Shown piece by piece: positions 24,278 to 35,158 of a DNA stretch of 64,000 nucleotides. Source of the DNA: Diplolepis rosae (taxonomy: Eukaryota > Arthropoda > Insecta > Hymenoptera > Diplolepididae). Position 1 is the stretch's first letter; every line of letters begins with the position of its first letter. The position numbers were made by a program, and so were the translations under genes. The notes under the pieces are model-generated. The model was not told where the DNA came from. It did not search any database and saw only the letters and a program-made list of their open reading frames with translations. The stretch is taken from contig JAPYXD010000755.1 of assembly GCA_030998225.1 (NCBI GenBank), positions 992,001 to 1,056,000 of the forward strand, read 5' to 3'.

Positions 24278-25352
24278 AGTCAGTCGATTCTTAATCGTAT
24301 TACGGCAAATACTTTCCTGTACGTTGCATAAATAAATGGCTTTGTTCTTTCTGTAAATGCCTCTATTTCATATTTGCGTGTTACCTAACCTTTGCGAACA
24401 ATAATCGATAACGTAGGAACTACAATCAATAATAAAATAAAATATACATTATTCAGTGTTATAATTATATCCTAATTGAATTATAATTATAAAAAACTAT
24501 AAAATTATAGTTAATAATAATAACAATAATAATTTCGAGACATGTTTGTATTAATGTCTTCAGTTTTTATCTTGACCCAAAAATAAATTCAATGTAGTTT
24601 ATTTATATTGGCATTGGGTCATAATTTTTCATTAAAGAACAATGTTCAAGCAAACATATCAAAAAATTTTTAAAGGGGCAGAAAATATATTGTAGGGGTG
24701 AAAAAGGCAAACGTTTCGGCCACAAATGGGGGCCCTCTTCAGTGCCAAATTTAATGTACTTAGTGTCTAAGCTGTAAACGTGCAAGAAAAGTTATTAGCA
24801 CTAACATTAGATTTTTTTGTTTTTGTTTTTTTGGTATTTTTTAATGATATTTTATAAACATGCAAAACTTATGTGAGAAAGGAAGATGGTAAGCTCCAAG
24901 GCATCTAGGAACGAGACCGCTCCAAAACACAGCCTTAAAAAAGTGTGAGAACTCCTATCTTGCAGATCCGCGAAGAGTGAATCCGCAAACTGCCCCTCCT
25001 CAAAGGTACACACGAGAACCACCTATGGACACTGATATCTCCTACAAAATAAGCACAGATCCTGCAGAAAAAACATCACCATCCACAAGGGGGCTCACAA
25101 CACCCACAAGAAGTAAGCACTTCACAAAATCACAAAACACGAACCCGGACGGAAACAGATTTTTTCGTTGGAGGGCAAAATCAAATATTGATAGTTTTTA
25201 TTTCAATTTTTAATCTTCTATTTTCCTTTAAGACACAGAGGCGGCAGATAGAAGTAGCCACACACTCTGTTTGGTGTCAAAAAGGAAACTGATTTGAGAA
25301 GCGAGCAGTACCGTTTGAAAACTAGCATAAAATTTTAATATATACAGTGAAA
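24278..25352. other. PLE-tail-like sequence and unassigned DNA
   Basis: Between about 24600 and 24790 (minus strand) lies sequence that shares a core with 52071-52125, including the hammerhead-like motif annotated separately. A plus-strand frame at 24977-25213 is Pro/Thr/Ser-rich and could be a remnant of a PLE or gag N-terminus, but nothing in it is diagnostic. The rest is AT-rich. Confidence 0.4.
24706..24746 (-). ncRNA. Hammerhead-ribozyme-like motif
   Basis: On the minus strand the order is GGCA, CTGAAGA, an 18-base stem-loop GGGCC...GGCC, GAAAC, GTT, TGCC. This gives the CUGANGA and GAAA boxes of a hammerhead, a 4-bp stem I (GGCA with TGCC), a stem II of four GC pairs with one bulged G, and a minimal stem III in which AC pairs with GU. 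The cleavage triplet would be GUU. Penelope-like elements are known to carry such minimal type I hammerheads, possibly active as dimers. The same core recurs at 52077-52117. Activity is not shown. Confidence 0.5.
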
Positions 25353-25734
25353 ATTTGTTGTGGAGGGTCAAGTTACAAACGCATAAACAAACCCCATACA
25401 CGGTCTATGTCCTGGAAACTCGGGACCCGAGTACGCTTAAGTGTTCGGAGAGCGGAGAGAGAGAAAGAAGGGTTTCAGACCACATGTTGAGAGAGACCCT
25501 CGGAGGAAGTAATTTTGGAATAAAATAAAATGTGATGATTGAAAAACATATTCTTAGAAAGAGAGTTGCAAAACAATGAAAAGGGCTATGTCTTATTCAG
25601 TTAGTTTATTTAAAAATGCATTATTTTATATTTATAAAAATCTTATATTCATAAAAATTTTATATTTATAAAAATTTTATACTTATAAAAATTTTATGTT
25701 CGGATTAAAACAAAAATATCATATTTAAGATGGT

Positions 25735-26734
25735 AAGAATACGTATAAAAATCGCATTTCTATTAAAGGTACCACTCGCGTATGTACGTTATTATGTAGC
25801 GTTAATTAAGTAAAGAATGTATTCATAATTTTAAACCGGCGTTGAATCAAAATAATTCTCAATTGCTTTAAATCAGCGAGAAGTATTAGCGTATGTAATA
25901 TAGTGAACGCTTCGCGGCTTGTTAATGCGATTTAATATTCGCATCGAACTAACGTTGAGCAATCTCACATAAGATACGTTAACTGTTAATAAAAGTCGTA
26001 TTTATTTCATAAGTAAAACTCGCGTGTATAAATTTTATGTAGCGTTGAGAATGTGTTTAAAGAATCCATCATTTGATAAACGACACGGGGCGCGAAATTC
26101 AAAATTCTCAGAGATTATATTCCGCGAGAAATATTCGCGTATGTAATATATTGAACGCTTCGCGGCTTGTTTATGCGAATATATGTTCACATAGGACTAA
26201 TCCTTGACGAATCTCATATATGAGACGTTAAATATACATAAAAATCGTATTTATTTCCCAAAAGTAAACTCGCGTGTAAAAATTTTAATGTAGCGTTGAG
26301 TACCTGTTGAAAGAATCCATCATTCGGTAAGCGGCACGGGGCTCGAAACTCAAAAATCTCGGAGATTATATTCCGTGAAAAGTATTCGCGTATTTAATAT
26401 ATAGAACGCTTTGTGGCTTGTTTATGCAAATTGATGTTCACATGGGACCAGTCCTGATGAATCTCATATATGAGACGTTAAATATAAATAAAATCGTATT
26501 TATTTCCAAAAGTAAACTCGCGTGTAAAAATTTTAATGTAGCGTTGAGTACCTGTTGAAAGAATCCATCATTCGGTAAACGGCACGGGGCGCGAAACTCA
26601 AAATTCTCCGAGATTATATTCTGCGAGAAATATTCGCGTATGTAATATATTGAACGCTTCGCGGCTTGTTTATGCGAATATATGTTCACATAGGACTAAT
26701 CCTGACGAATCTCATATATGAGACGTTAAATATA
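25735..26734. repeat. Tandem ~245-bp units, left arm, outer part
   Basis: About four units, each marked by GAACGCTTCGCGGCTTG or GAACGCTTTGTGGCTTG (near 25907, 26152, 26404 and 26652). Units of the two types alternate. The array is cut by the Gypsy insertion at 26735. Confidence 0.88.
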
Positions 26735-27072
26735 TGTAAAGAAACTTATTTCTTTAGTTTAAATATTGCCGGGCCCACCTGAGCGTCGGTATAGTAGATA
26801 GCAACTTAAACAAAAAGGGGAGAAACACGTGTTGACTAAACCGTATCCTGTTAACTATTAAATTAACAGTTAAATAAACTTACTAGTGGTTAGAAACTGA
26901 CATTGTAATTAATAGCATTAAATGTCGTTTCTTTTACAGGTAAGGTTTTTGTAAATAGTGTGTAAAATAGAGCGTGTAAATAATAAAAGCAAATCCTTTC
27001 TTTTACAGAGAAACTCAGTTGTGTTTTTGAGATACAGTGTCAACTGCCCTAGTGAATTATAAAAATCTTATA
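26735..27072 (+). repeat. 5' LTR of the Gypsy element
   Basis: Begins TGTAAAGAAACTTATTTC and ends AAAAATCTTATA; identical by eye to 31474-31811. It contains AATAAA (at about 26981) and the juxtaposed splice-like signal TTTTACAGGTAAGG. Confidence 0.95.
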
Positions 27073-27107
27073 AAACGACATTTCTTGTAACATTAAAAAT
27101 CAAAAAA

Positions 27108-28229
27108 ATGTCTAAATTAAAATTTACTTTTCAAGTGAAATCCAGTACAGACGGAAAAACAAATTTTATCGCCATAACCTCAATAAGCACTGAGGATAAT
27201 AAAACATTTCTGATACCAGAAGAATATCAAGCGGCAACGTTGCATAAAGAAATTTGTGCAACAAATAACTTTGCAATAATCAAAAATACTTTGAAACGAA
27301 GACATCAATTCAGAACCGTTTGGATAGCTGTATCAGACCGATTGAAGAAAACTTACTTTGATGAGGATGACAATCTTATGTTCATGGACATGTATTTAGA
27401 TGAAGTAAACGAAGAAAGTAAAGCTGCCCAAAGATTAGATGAAAATAATACTGTAGTTAAAATCTTAGAAAAATTAGTTGAAAATCAAGAAAAACAAAAA
27501 AAATAAAACGTTAAAAAAACAGCAGAAAGGTTTGTATTAGAGAAGTATGATGGTAGGACTGCAAATGCACACCAATGGCTTGAAATATTTGAAAAAGAAT
27601 GCTCTAGATTTGAAATCATAGATGATAAGGACAAAATTGAAATATTTAGATTATTTCTAGAAAAATCATGTATAGATTGGTACAACTCCATGATGCTGAG
27701 ACTCTCGATTGAATCAGGGTGGCCAGATTGGAAAAAAAACTTTTGCACAACTTATGCAAATAAAGGCTGGTCTTCTAGCAGGTACGCCTTAGCTTTTAAG
27801 TATCAAACTGGCTCTTTATTGGAATATGCTGTCAAAAAAGAGAAGCTGATGCTTGACGTTAGGAAAACAATTGACCAGGGGACGCTAATTGACATTATTG
27901 CTACTGGCCTACCCACTTTTATCATGGATAGGATTAACAGAGAAGAAATTTTGGAGACACATGACTTGTTCAACGAAATTGGTAAGCTAGAGCATCTTGT
28001 CAGAAATAAAACTATGAAACAGAAAATAGATGCTACAACATATCCGGAAAAAAAACATAAATGTAGCATTTGCGAGAAACTAAAAAAAGGCGTACGCTAC
28101 CATGCAGAATCATCATGTTGGTTCAATGAAAAAAATAAAAAAAAGATTAATGAAGACAGTCAAATCAAAATTATCAATAATTCTGAACTAGAATGCGAAC
28201 TACAAGATGATGATCCAAAAAACTTGTAG
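27108..28229 (+). CDS. Gypsy gag, with one in-frame stop
   Basis: The frame opens at ATG 27108 (MSKLKFTFQVKSS) about 36 bases after the 5' LTR and runs to TAG 28227-28229. A single TAA at 27504-27506, after a run of Lys codons, splits it into a 132-codon first part and a second part in the same frame. The second part contains the retrotransposon gag region (YDGRTANAHQWLEIFEKEC, GWPDWKKNFCTTYANKGWSS). A short Cys/His region (HKCSICEKLKKGVRYHAESSC) near the C-terminus may act as the nucleic-acid-binding finger. Gag forms the particle that packages the element RNA. Whether the internal TAA is a mutation, a readthrough signal or a genuine split is unknown. Confidence 0.8.
28217..28223 (+). promoter_or_regulatory. 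Candidate -1 ribosomal frameshift site, gag/pro
   Basis: In the gag frame the codons read CCA AAA AAC TTG TAG, so A_AAA_AAC sits four bases before the gag stop. This is the classic X_XXY_YYZ slippery heptamer known from retroviral gag-pro junctions. A -1 slip there leads directly into the protease frame (LVVPLLIKV...). I have not tested for a downstream pseudoknot or stem. Confidence 0.7.
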
Positions 28230-28633
28230 TGCCGCTATTGATCAAAGTAAAGTTAGTATTGAATAAGAAAACTGAGGTACTTGGAGTCTATGATTCAGGC
28301 TCAAATGTCTCCTTAATAAATTCAAAATTATTGAAAATAAATGATAAGAATAAAAGTAACTCTAACAATTCTAATTTAAAAACAATCAATGGCGTTAAAA
28401 AAGCAAGCGGCATAGTAACATTAAATGCAAAAATCTTTAATATAGAGAGACAAATTAATGTGTTCGTGATAGATAAATCAAACTTCGATTATGACTTTCT
28501 AATTGGACTAGATTGCATTAAAAATTTTCATCTAATTCAAGATGAAAATCTGGAAATAAATCAAAAAGTTCCAGAAGATGATTTTATTTCTAAGAAAATA
28601 GTAAAAGAGAATTCTGAAGAACAATTTGCTTAA
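28229..28633 (+). CDS. Gypsy aspartic protease
   Basis: This frame has no ATG near its start and overlaps the end of gag by one base in the -1 frame, which fits expression by frameshifting. The catalytic site is VYDSGSNVSLI (D-S-G form of the retropepsin D-T/S-G triad), followed by FLIGLDCIKNFHLI, the usual second conserved block. The enzyme would process Gag and Gag-Pol. The frame ends at TAA 28631-28633, just before an A9 run; the same frame stays open beyond it to about 28703, so this stop may be a mutation. Confidence 0.8.
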   Translation: MPLLIKVKLVLNKKTEVLGVYDSGSNVSLINSKLLKINDKNKSNSNNSNLKTINGVKKASGIVTLNAKIFNIERQINVFVIDKSNFDYDFLIGLDCIKNFHLIQDENLEINQKVPEDDFISKKIVKENSEEQFA

Positions 28634-28673
28634 AAAAAAATACAAAACAAGAAACCTACTCCTAAGGATATAA

Positions 28674-31417
28674 AGGATTCGAAAACAAAAAAAATGCAAG
28701 GAAAATGAACAAAATATGGTGGAAGACAAGTTTTTAATTAACTTCAATGAAAACATTGAAAACAAAAATTTCGACATTCAAATAAACCACTTAAACTGCA
28801 GTCAGCAGTCAAAAATAGATAAATTAATACAAAAAAACAAATCTATTTTTGCTAGAGATAAATACGATATCGGCAAAATATCAGATTATGAGGCACATAT
28901 AGATCTATTGGAAGGGAAAATACTGCAGTAAAAGACCATATCGTTGTACAATCGAAGATAGAAAAAGAAATTGAACAACAAGTTACTAAGTTGCTGGACA
29001 GAAAGCAGATAGAGGAATCATACAGCCCTTTCGCAGCTCCAGTAACGTTGGCGTTCAAAAGAGACGAAAATAAAAAATCAAGGTTGTGCATAGACTTTCG
29101 AGATCTCAATAAAATAGTGGTTCCCCGATCACAACCTTTTCCACTGATTGAAGATCTCGTTGAAAAAACAAGAGACTGCAAATTTTTCTCAACGCTTGAT
29201 ATAAATTCGGCGTTTTGGTCGATACCACTACGGATCACAGACAGACACAAAACGGCTTTTGTTACACAAGAAGGTCACTTCCAGTGGACATGCCTACCGT
29301 TTGGTCTAAAAACCTCATCAGCGATATTCCAAAGAATAATGTGCAACATAATAAGGAAACACAAACTTTCGGACTTCACCGTAAGTTACATCGACGACAT
29401 TTTGATATTTTCAAAAACATTTTCTGAGCATATTGAGTATCTGAGCAAGCTTTTCGAAGCAATAAAAATAGAAGGCTTCAGACTCAAATTTATGAAATGC
29501 AGATTTGCAGCTGACTCCGTAAAATACTTGGGCCATATGATTCAGGAAAATTCTGTAAGACCAATAAAAGATAACCTTATCTCGATAAAAAATTTTCCTA
29601 TTCCAAAAACACAAAAAAATGTGAGACAATTTTTAGGAAAAATAAATTTTTATCATAAGTATGTCCCAAATATAGCTATCACATTAGATCCATTGCACAA
29701 CCTCCTTAGAAAAGGACAAATGTTCAATTGGACCAAAGAATGCCAAGAGGCATTTGATAAATTAAAAGAAGTTTTATGCACTCAACCAGTATTGACCATC
29801 TTTGACCCAGATTTACCTATACACATCTATACTGATGCTAGCTTACTAGGGGTAGCTGGTGTCCTCAAGCAACCGCAGAAAAACAAAGAGGAGAAACCTG
29901 TAGCGTATTTCTCAAAAAAACTAAACCAATCACAAAAGAAGAGAAAAGCTATATACCTGGAATGCTTGGCAATCAAAGAAAGCGTAAAATATTGGCAACA
30001 TAAATTGATAGGTAGGAGATTTACAGTATTCTCAGATCGCAAGCCATTAGAAAAAATGAATATAAAATCAAGAACTGACGAAGAGCTCGGTGATCTAACT
30101 TACTACCTATCACAATATGATTTCGAAATCAAGTATTCTCCAGGGAAATATAACTTAGAGGCTGACTGTCTTAGTAGAAACCCTGTTCTGGAACCTGGTG
30201 AAAACATGGACGAACAACTGAAAATTGTCAATTTTATAAAATTGGAAGATATCTTAAAAGATCAAGAAAATAACCCAGATATACAGAAAGATAAAAGGCA
30301 TCTAATAGTTAAACACAATGTGTACTACAAGAAAGTTCGAAAAAAAAATAAAATTATATTATTAGAAAATTTCAGTATAAAATTCATTGAAAATATGCAT
30401 AAAAATCTGTGTCACATAGGAATTAAGCAAATGCAGAAAATGATTGGACCCTTTTACACGACAAAAAACTTGACTCAAAATATTAAGAACGTGTGCAAAA
30501 ACTGCACCATATGCATTAAAAACAAAACAAGAGGTCAAAAAAAATTTGGATTAATGTCACACCTTGGTCCTCCCAGAAAACCTTTCGAAATTATGTCGAT
30601 CGATACGATCGGCGGTTTTGGAGGATCTCGATCAACAAAAAAGTATATGCATCTATTAGTTGATCATTTTACAAGATATGCTTATATTCTTACTTCGAAA
30701 ACGCAAAATGCAACCGATTTTATTAAGCTAGTGAACAAAAGTGCGGAAACAGAACAAATAAACACTATCCTCTCAGACCAATATCCAGGCATAAACTCAA
30801 GAGAATTTAAAGAATTCCTGGATGAAAGACGAACACAGCTAATCTTCACTGCCGTAAACTCGCCTTTTTCGAATGGTTTGAACGAAAGATTAAACCAGAC
30901 GTTAGTAAATAAAATCAGGTGCAAAATTAATGAAAGAAACAAGAAGGTAGCTTGGACAACTATAGCTCAAGACTGTGTGCAAAAATACAACGACACAGAG
31001 CATTCAGTCACAAAATATGCACCATCATATTTAGTGAACGGTACAAACGTCACGATGTTACCAAGCGAGCTTAAACAGGATAATTCCGAGCAAACCTGGA
31101 TTGAAGATAGAAAAATCGCTCTAGAAAATACAAAAAAAAATCACGAATATAACAAAAGAATTTATGACAAAGGCCGTGAACACTTCGACTTCAAAGTTGG
31201 TGAATTGGTATTTGTGGAGAACGGGAATAAGCTGAATAGGAAAAAACTTGAAGAATTGAAAATTGGACCATATGAAATCATGGGAAAATTATCGAACACG
31301 ATTTACAAAATCAACACAGGTCACAGGAAATCAGAGTCGAATCTTTTTCACATTTCCAAACTGACTCCAGTACCGACACCTCATGAAGAAAAAGAAGATA
31401 CCAATGGCGGCCACTAG
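28674..31417 (+). CDS. Gypsy pol: RT, RNase H, integrase
   Basis: The long frame 28991-31417 encodes a reverse transcriptase with FSTLDINSAFWSIPL, LPFGLKTSSAIFQRIM and the catalytic VSYIDDILIFS. An RNase H follows (IYTDASLLGVAGVL). The integrase has a degenerate zinc finger (HKNLCHIG, CKNCTICIK) and the DDE core (MSIDTIG, ILSDQYPGI, SPFSNGLNERLNQ), with a GPY/F-like KIGPYEI near the C-terminus. Upstream, 28674-28931 is an open frame of the pol N-terminus in a different frame; the two are separated by single-base shifts near 28918 and 28964, both at A-runs. All catalytic residues are present. No env follows; the stop lies 56 bases before the 3' LTR. Confidence 0.92.
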
Positions 31418-31473
31418 TTTGTTTGTAAAAGGAAAAAATATTCTATGAATATTTTCTCCTTCAGGATGGGTGA

Positions 31474-31811
31474 TGTAAAGAAACTTATTTCTTTAGTTTA
31501 AATATTGCCGGGCCCACCTGAGCGTCGGTATAGTAGATAGCAACTTAAACAAAAAGGGGAGAAACACGTGTTGACTAAACCGTATCCTGTTAACTATTAA
31601 ATTAACAGTTAAATAAACTTACTAGTGGTTAGAAACTGACATTGTAATTAATAGCATTAAATGTCGTTTCTTTTACAGGTAAGGTTTTTGTAAATAGTGT
31701 GTAAAATAGAGCGTGTAAATAATAAAAGCAAATCCTTTCTTTTACAGAGAAACTCAGTTGTGTTTTTGAGATACAGTGTCAACTGCCCTAGTGAATTATA
31801 AAAATCTTATA
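31474..31811 (+). repeat. 3' LTR of the Gypsy element
   Basis: Identical by eye to 26735-27072. The purine-rich AGGATGGGTGA just before it (31463-31473) is the likely polypurine tract. Confidence 0.95.
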
Positions 31812-33130
31812 TATACATAAAAATCGTATTTATTTCCCAAAAGTAAACTCGCGTGTAAAAATTTTAATGTAGCGTTGAGTACCTGTTGAAAGAATCCATC
31901 ATTCGATAAACGGCACGGGGCGCGAAACTCAAAAATCTCGGAGATTATATTCCGTGAAAAGTATTGGCGTATTTAATATGTAGAAGGCTTTGCAGCTTGT
32001 TTATGCAAATTGATATTCACATAGGACCAATTCTGATGAATCTCATATGTAAGACGTTAAATATAGATAAAAATCGTATTTATTTCCGAAAGTAAACTCG
32101 CGTGAATAAATGTTATTAAGCGCTGAGTACCTGCTGAAAGAGTCCATCATTTGATAAACGACACGGGTCGCGAAATTCAAAATTCTCCGAGATTATATTC
32201 TGCGAGAAATATTCGCGTATGTAATATATTGAACGCTTCGCGGCTTGTTTATGCGAGTATATGTTCACATAGGACTAATCCTGACGAATCTCATATATCA
32301 GACGTTAAATATACATAAAAATCGTATTTATTTCCCAAAAGTAAACTCGCGTGTAAAAATTTTAATGTAGCGTTGAGTACCTGTTGAAAGAATCCATCAT
32401 TCGGTAAACGGCACGGGGCGCGAAACTCAAAAATCTCGGAGATTATATTCCGTGAAAAGTATTGGCGTATTTAATATGTAGAAGGCTTTGCAGCTTGTTT
32501 ATGCAAATTGATATTCACATAGGACCAATTCTGATGAATCTCATATGTAGGACGTTAAATATAGATAAAAATCGTATTTATTTCCGAAAGTAAACTCGCG
32601 TGTATAAATTTTATGTAGCGTTGAAAACGTGTTTAGAGAATCCATCATTTGATAAACGACACAGGGCGCGAAATTTAAAATTCTCCGAGATTATATTCTG
32701 CGAGAAATATTCGCGTATGTAATATATTGAACGCGTCGCGGCTTGTTTATGTGAATTGATGTTCACATAGGACTAATCCTGACGAATCTCATATATCAGA
32801 CGTTAAATATACATAAAAATCGTATTTATTTCCAAAAGTAAACTCACGTGTATAAATTTTATGTAGCGTTGAGAACCCGTTGTAAGAATTCATCATTTTT
32901 TAAAAACGATACGCCGCGCGAAATTCAAAAATCTCGGAGAATATATTCCGCGAGAAATATTCGCGTATGTAATATATGGAACGCTTCGCTGCTGGTTCAT
33001 GCAATTTAATATTCCCAACGGACTATCGTTGACCAATCTTATATATGAGACGTTAATTGATTTTATATTAAAAGAAATATTAACAGGTATAAGTCGAGCG
33101 TTTAGTGGCCTATACATAATATTTATAATT
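31812..33130. repeat. Tandem ~245-bp units, left arm, inner part
   Basis: About five units marked by GAACGCTTCGCGGCTTG or GAAGGCTTTGCAGCTTG (near 31983, 32231, 32480, 32730 and 32979), continuing the array interrupted by the Gypsy element. CGGCACGGGGCGCGAAACTC and CGACACGGG(T)CGCGAAATTC variants mark the two alternating types. Confidence 0.88.
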
Positions 33131-33255
33131 ATTTATAATAATAATTATTATTTATTCCTCATATAAACGGTGTCAGATATAATATTTAATTGAAAATTGC
33201 CAGGAATAAATGAATTGATAAAAAAGTTTACTAAAGGTTGATATAATTAATAAAA

Positions 33256-35158
33256 CCTTTCATTCGAAATTGATATATATTTTTAAAAATTAGGACTATA
33301 AGCCCAATGAGCCTAATGAGCCCTCTTCATTGTTTGAACGTGACTTCTTTCTCATTCTGGGTCGCCATGTGGTTAGATGTTGTGGAACAGCTAGACCGAG
33401 AGATCTTATTTTTTTATGATCGGGTTGTAAATCTTAGAAAGGTTCTCAATATCTGTTCTGAGATTTACGGCTTCTTTCGTACCTGCAATGTGACACATTT
33501 CCAACAGCAATCTCTTTTTGTAATTACATTCCATGGATAATATCTTGGTGCCATCGAAATCGAAAAAATGGTCCTTTTCTATGGTGTGTTTTGTTAACGC
33601 GTTTTGTTTAGTAGGGCATTCTCTAATATTATTTTTATGTTCGTTTATTCGATTTTTTAGAAAACGTTTAGTTTGCCCTATGTAAACAGCTTTACAGTTA
33701 TTGTCTTTACATGGGATGCTATACACGATATTAGAGAGCTGTTCTTTTTTTAACCGGTCTTTTGTAGATTTAAATATCATTTTTAAACTTTTATGGTTTT
33801 TGAAGGCAGTATTAATATTGTAGTTACCTAAGATTCTTGAAATTTTTTCAGATAGGCCTTCAACGTAAGGTATGCTAATAAAGGGTTTAATTTCTGTGTC
33901 TGCAACTATCTGGTTTCTACCTAGTCGTGATTTACGTTCTATCGTCTGAAGTCTATATTCAATGATCTCTTTTACAAAGGTTGAGGGATAGCAATTTTCT
34001 TGTAGAACGTTTTTTATTAGGTCAAGGTTTTCCGTGTGGAATTCCTTGTCTGATAGAAGAATGGCTCTGTCCACTAAGTTATTGACTACACTTTTTTTGT
34101 ATCTCAATGGGTGGTGAGAAAAAAAGTTCAAGTATCTACCTGACCAAGTAGGTTTTCTATACCAATTAAGCGAGAGTTTTTGGTCCTGTTTTCTAGTAAT
34201 AGAAATGTCTAAGAAGTTAATAGTCCGTTCTTTCTCTTTTTCTAGGGTAAATTTGATGTTGAATTGGTTTGTATTGAAACATTGTAAAATATTTTCAATC
34301 TCTGTATGAGGAGCCACAATTAAAATATCCTCAACGTACCGAAGGTATAGCGGTAGTTGAAAACCAAGGCTTGATAACCTTTCTTTTTCTAAATCGTCCA
34401 TGACTATATCAGCCAGGATAGGGGAAAAGGGAGAGCCCATGGGTAACCCTCGTTTTTGGAAGAAAGTTTTACCATTGAAATTGAAGTCCGTGCTATCCAA
34501 ACACAGACGTAGACCTTCTTCAAAATCTTTCCATGGCATTTTTACTTTCGGCTTAATTTCATGCCATCTACTTTTTACTGCAGATACAGCTGCCTCTTTT
34601 GGAACGTTTGTAAAGAGGGATACAACGTCCAAGGAGGCGAAAACTGCATTGTTAGGAATTGTAACATTTTTTAGTTTTTTTACCAGTTCGAAACTGTTAA
34701 TAACTTTGGACTGTGGAGGTGTAACGTTTTTCGTGATGATGTTACTAAAATAGGATGCTAGGTTATACGTAGGACTACCCACATAGGAGACGATAGGTCG
34801 AAGAGGGTGACCCACTTTGTGAATCTTGGGCAGACCATAAAATCTGGAAGGAACTGCGATAGAAGTTCTGAGTTCCTTCGCCAAGAGATTGTTTATTAGT
34901 TTTTTGTTTTTCCATTTTTTAACGTGTTTGTTGACCTTATTCTGTATCTTGGTGGTCGTATCATTCGTCCTAACTTCGTAAGTACTGACGTCATCAAGGA
35001 GGTTTTTTACCTTAGCATTATAGTCAGTTCGCGTTAAGGCAACAGTAACGTTTCCTTTGTCAGCCTTGGTAAAAACTATATCAGGGTTGTTTTTAATGAA
35101 ATTCTTTGTCTCTTTAATTTCTTTAAGGGGTTGCAAAAGTTTTGATTTAGGTTTACTA
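33256..35158 (-). mobile_element. Penelope-like element 1, 5'-truncated
   Basis: A Penelope-like retroelement on the minus strand with RT and GIY-YIG endonuclease in one frame. The RT N-terminus is missing, and the element stops at about 35159, exactly where the inverted right arm of the palindrome begins. The 3' end (33137-33797) is repeated as the reverse complement at 35159-35825. PLEs often insert with truncated, inverted or tandem partial copies, so this arrangement may have begun as a PLE-type inverted insertion. Confidence 0.85.
33406..35136 (-). CDS. PLE reverse transcriptase plus GIY-YIG endonuclease
   Basis: An uninterrupted frame of 576 codons. RT motifs in order are VFTKADKGNVTVAL, RFYGLPKIHK, FASLDVVSLFTNVP (motif A), KRGLPMGSPFSPILADIVM (motif B) and LPLYLRYVEDILIVAP (motif C). 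The endonuclease has IPCKDNNCKAVYIGQTKRFL and INEHKNNI, followed by His/Glu residues in HTIEKDHFFDF and LLLEMCHI. In motif C the expected YVDD reads YVED, so one catalytic Asp is Glu. The region before VFTKADKG is short, so about 150 or more N-terminal residues are probably lost by truncation. No likely start codon is visible near the truncation point. Otherwise the frame is intact, which argues for youth. Confidence 0.88.
   Translation of the reverse strand: MQPLKEIKETKNFIKNNPDIVFTKADKGNVTVALTRTDYNAKVKNLLDDVSTYEVRTNDTTTKIQNKVNKHVKKWKNKKLINNLLAKELRTSIAVPSRFYGLPKIHKVGHPLRPIVSYVGSPTYNLASYFSNIITKNVTPPQSKVINSFELVKKLKNVTIPNNAVFASLDVVSLFTNVPKEAAVSAVKSRWHEIKPKVKMPWKDFEEGLRLCLDSTDFNFNGKTFFQKRGLPMGSPFSPILADIVMDDLEKERLSSLGFQLPLYLRYVEDILIVAPHTEIENILQCFNTNQFNIKFTLEKEKERTINFLDISITRKQDQKLSLNWYRKPTWSGRYLNFFSHHPLRYKKSVVNNLVDRAILLSDKEFHTENLDLIKNVLQENCYPSTFVKEIIEYRLQTIERKSRLGRNQIVADTEIKPFISIPYVEGLSEKISRILGNYNINTAFKNHKSLKMIFKSTKDRLKKEQLSNIVYSIPCKDNNCKAVYIGQTKRFLKNRINEHKNNIRECPTKQNALTKHTIEKDHFFDFDGTKILSMECNYKKRLLLEMCHIAGTKEAVNLRTDIENLSKIYNPIIKK

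Larger units (their letters stand above)
26735..31811 (+). mobile_element. Young Ty3/Gypsy LTR retrotransposon
   Basis: A 5077-bp element with two LTRs of 338 bp that look identical base for base, flanked by TATA (or ATATA) on both sides at 26731-26734 and 31812-31815. It is inserted in a tandem unit of the palindrome's left arm. The order gag, protease, RT, RNase H, integrase is that of Ty3/Gypsy; there is no env. Identical LTRs mean very recent insertion. The LTRs start TG but end TA rather than CA. The reading frame has several breaks, mostly in A-runs, discussed under the coding entries. Confidence 0.95.
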
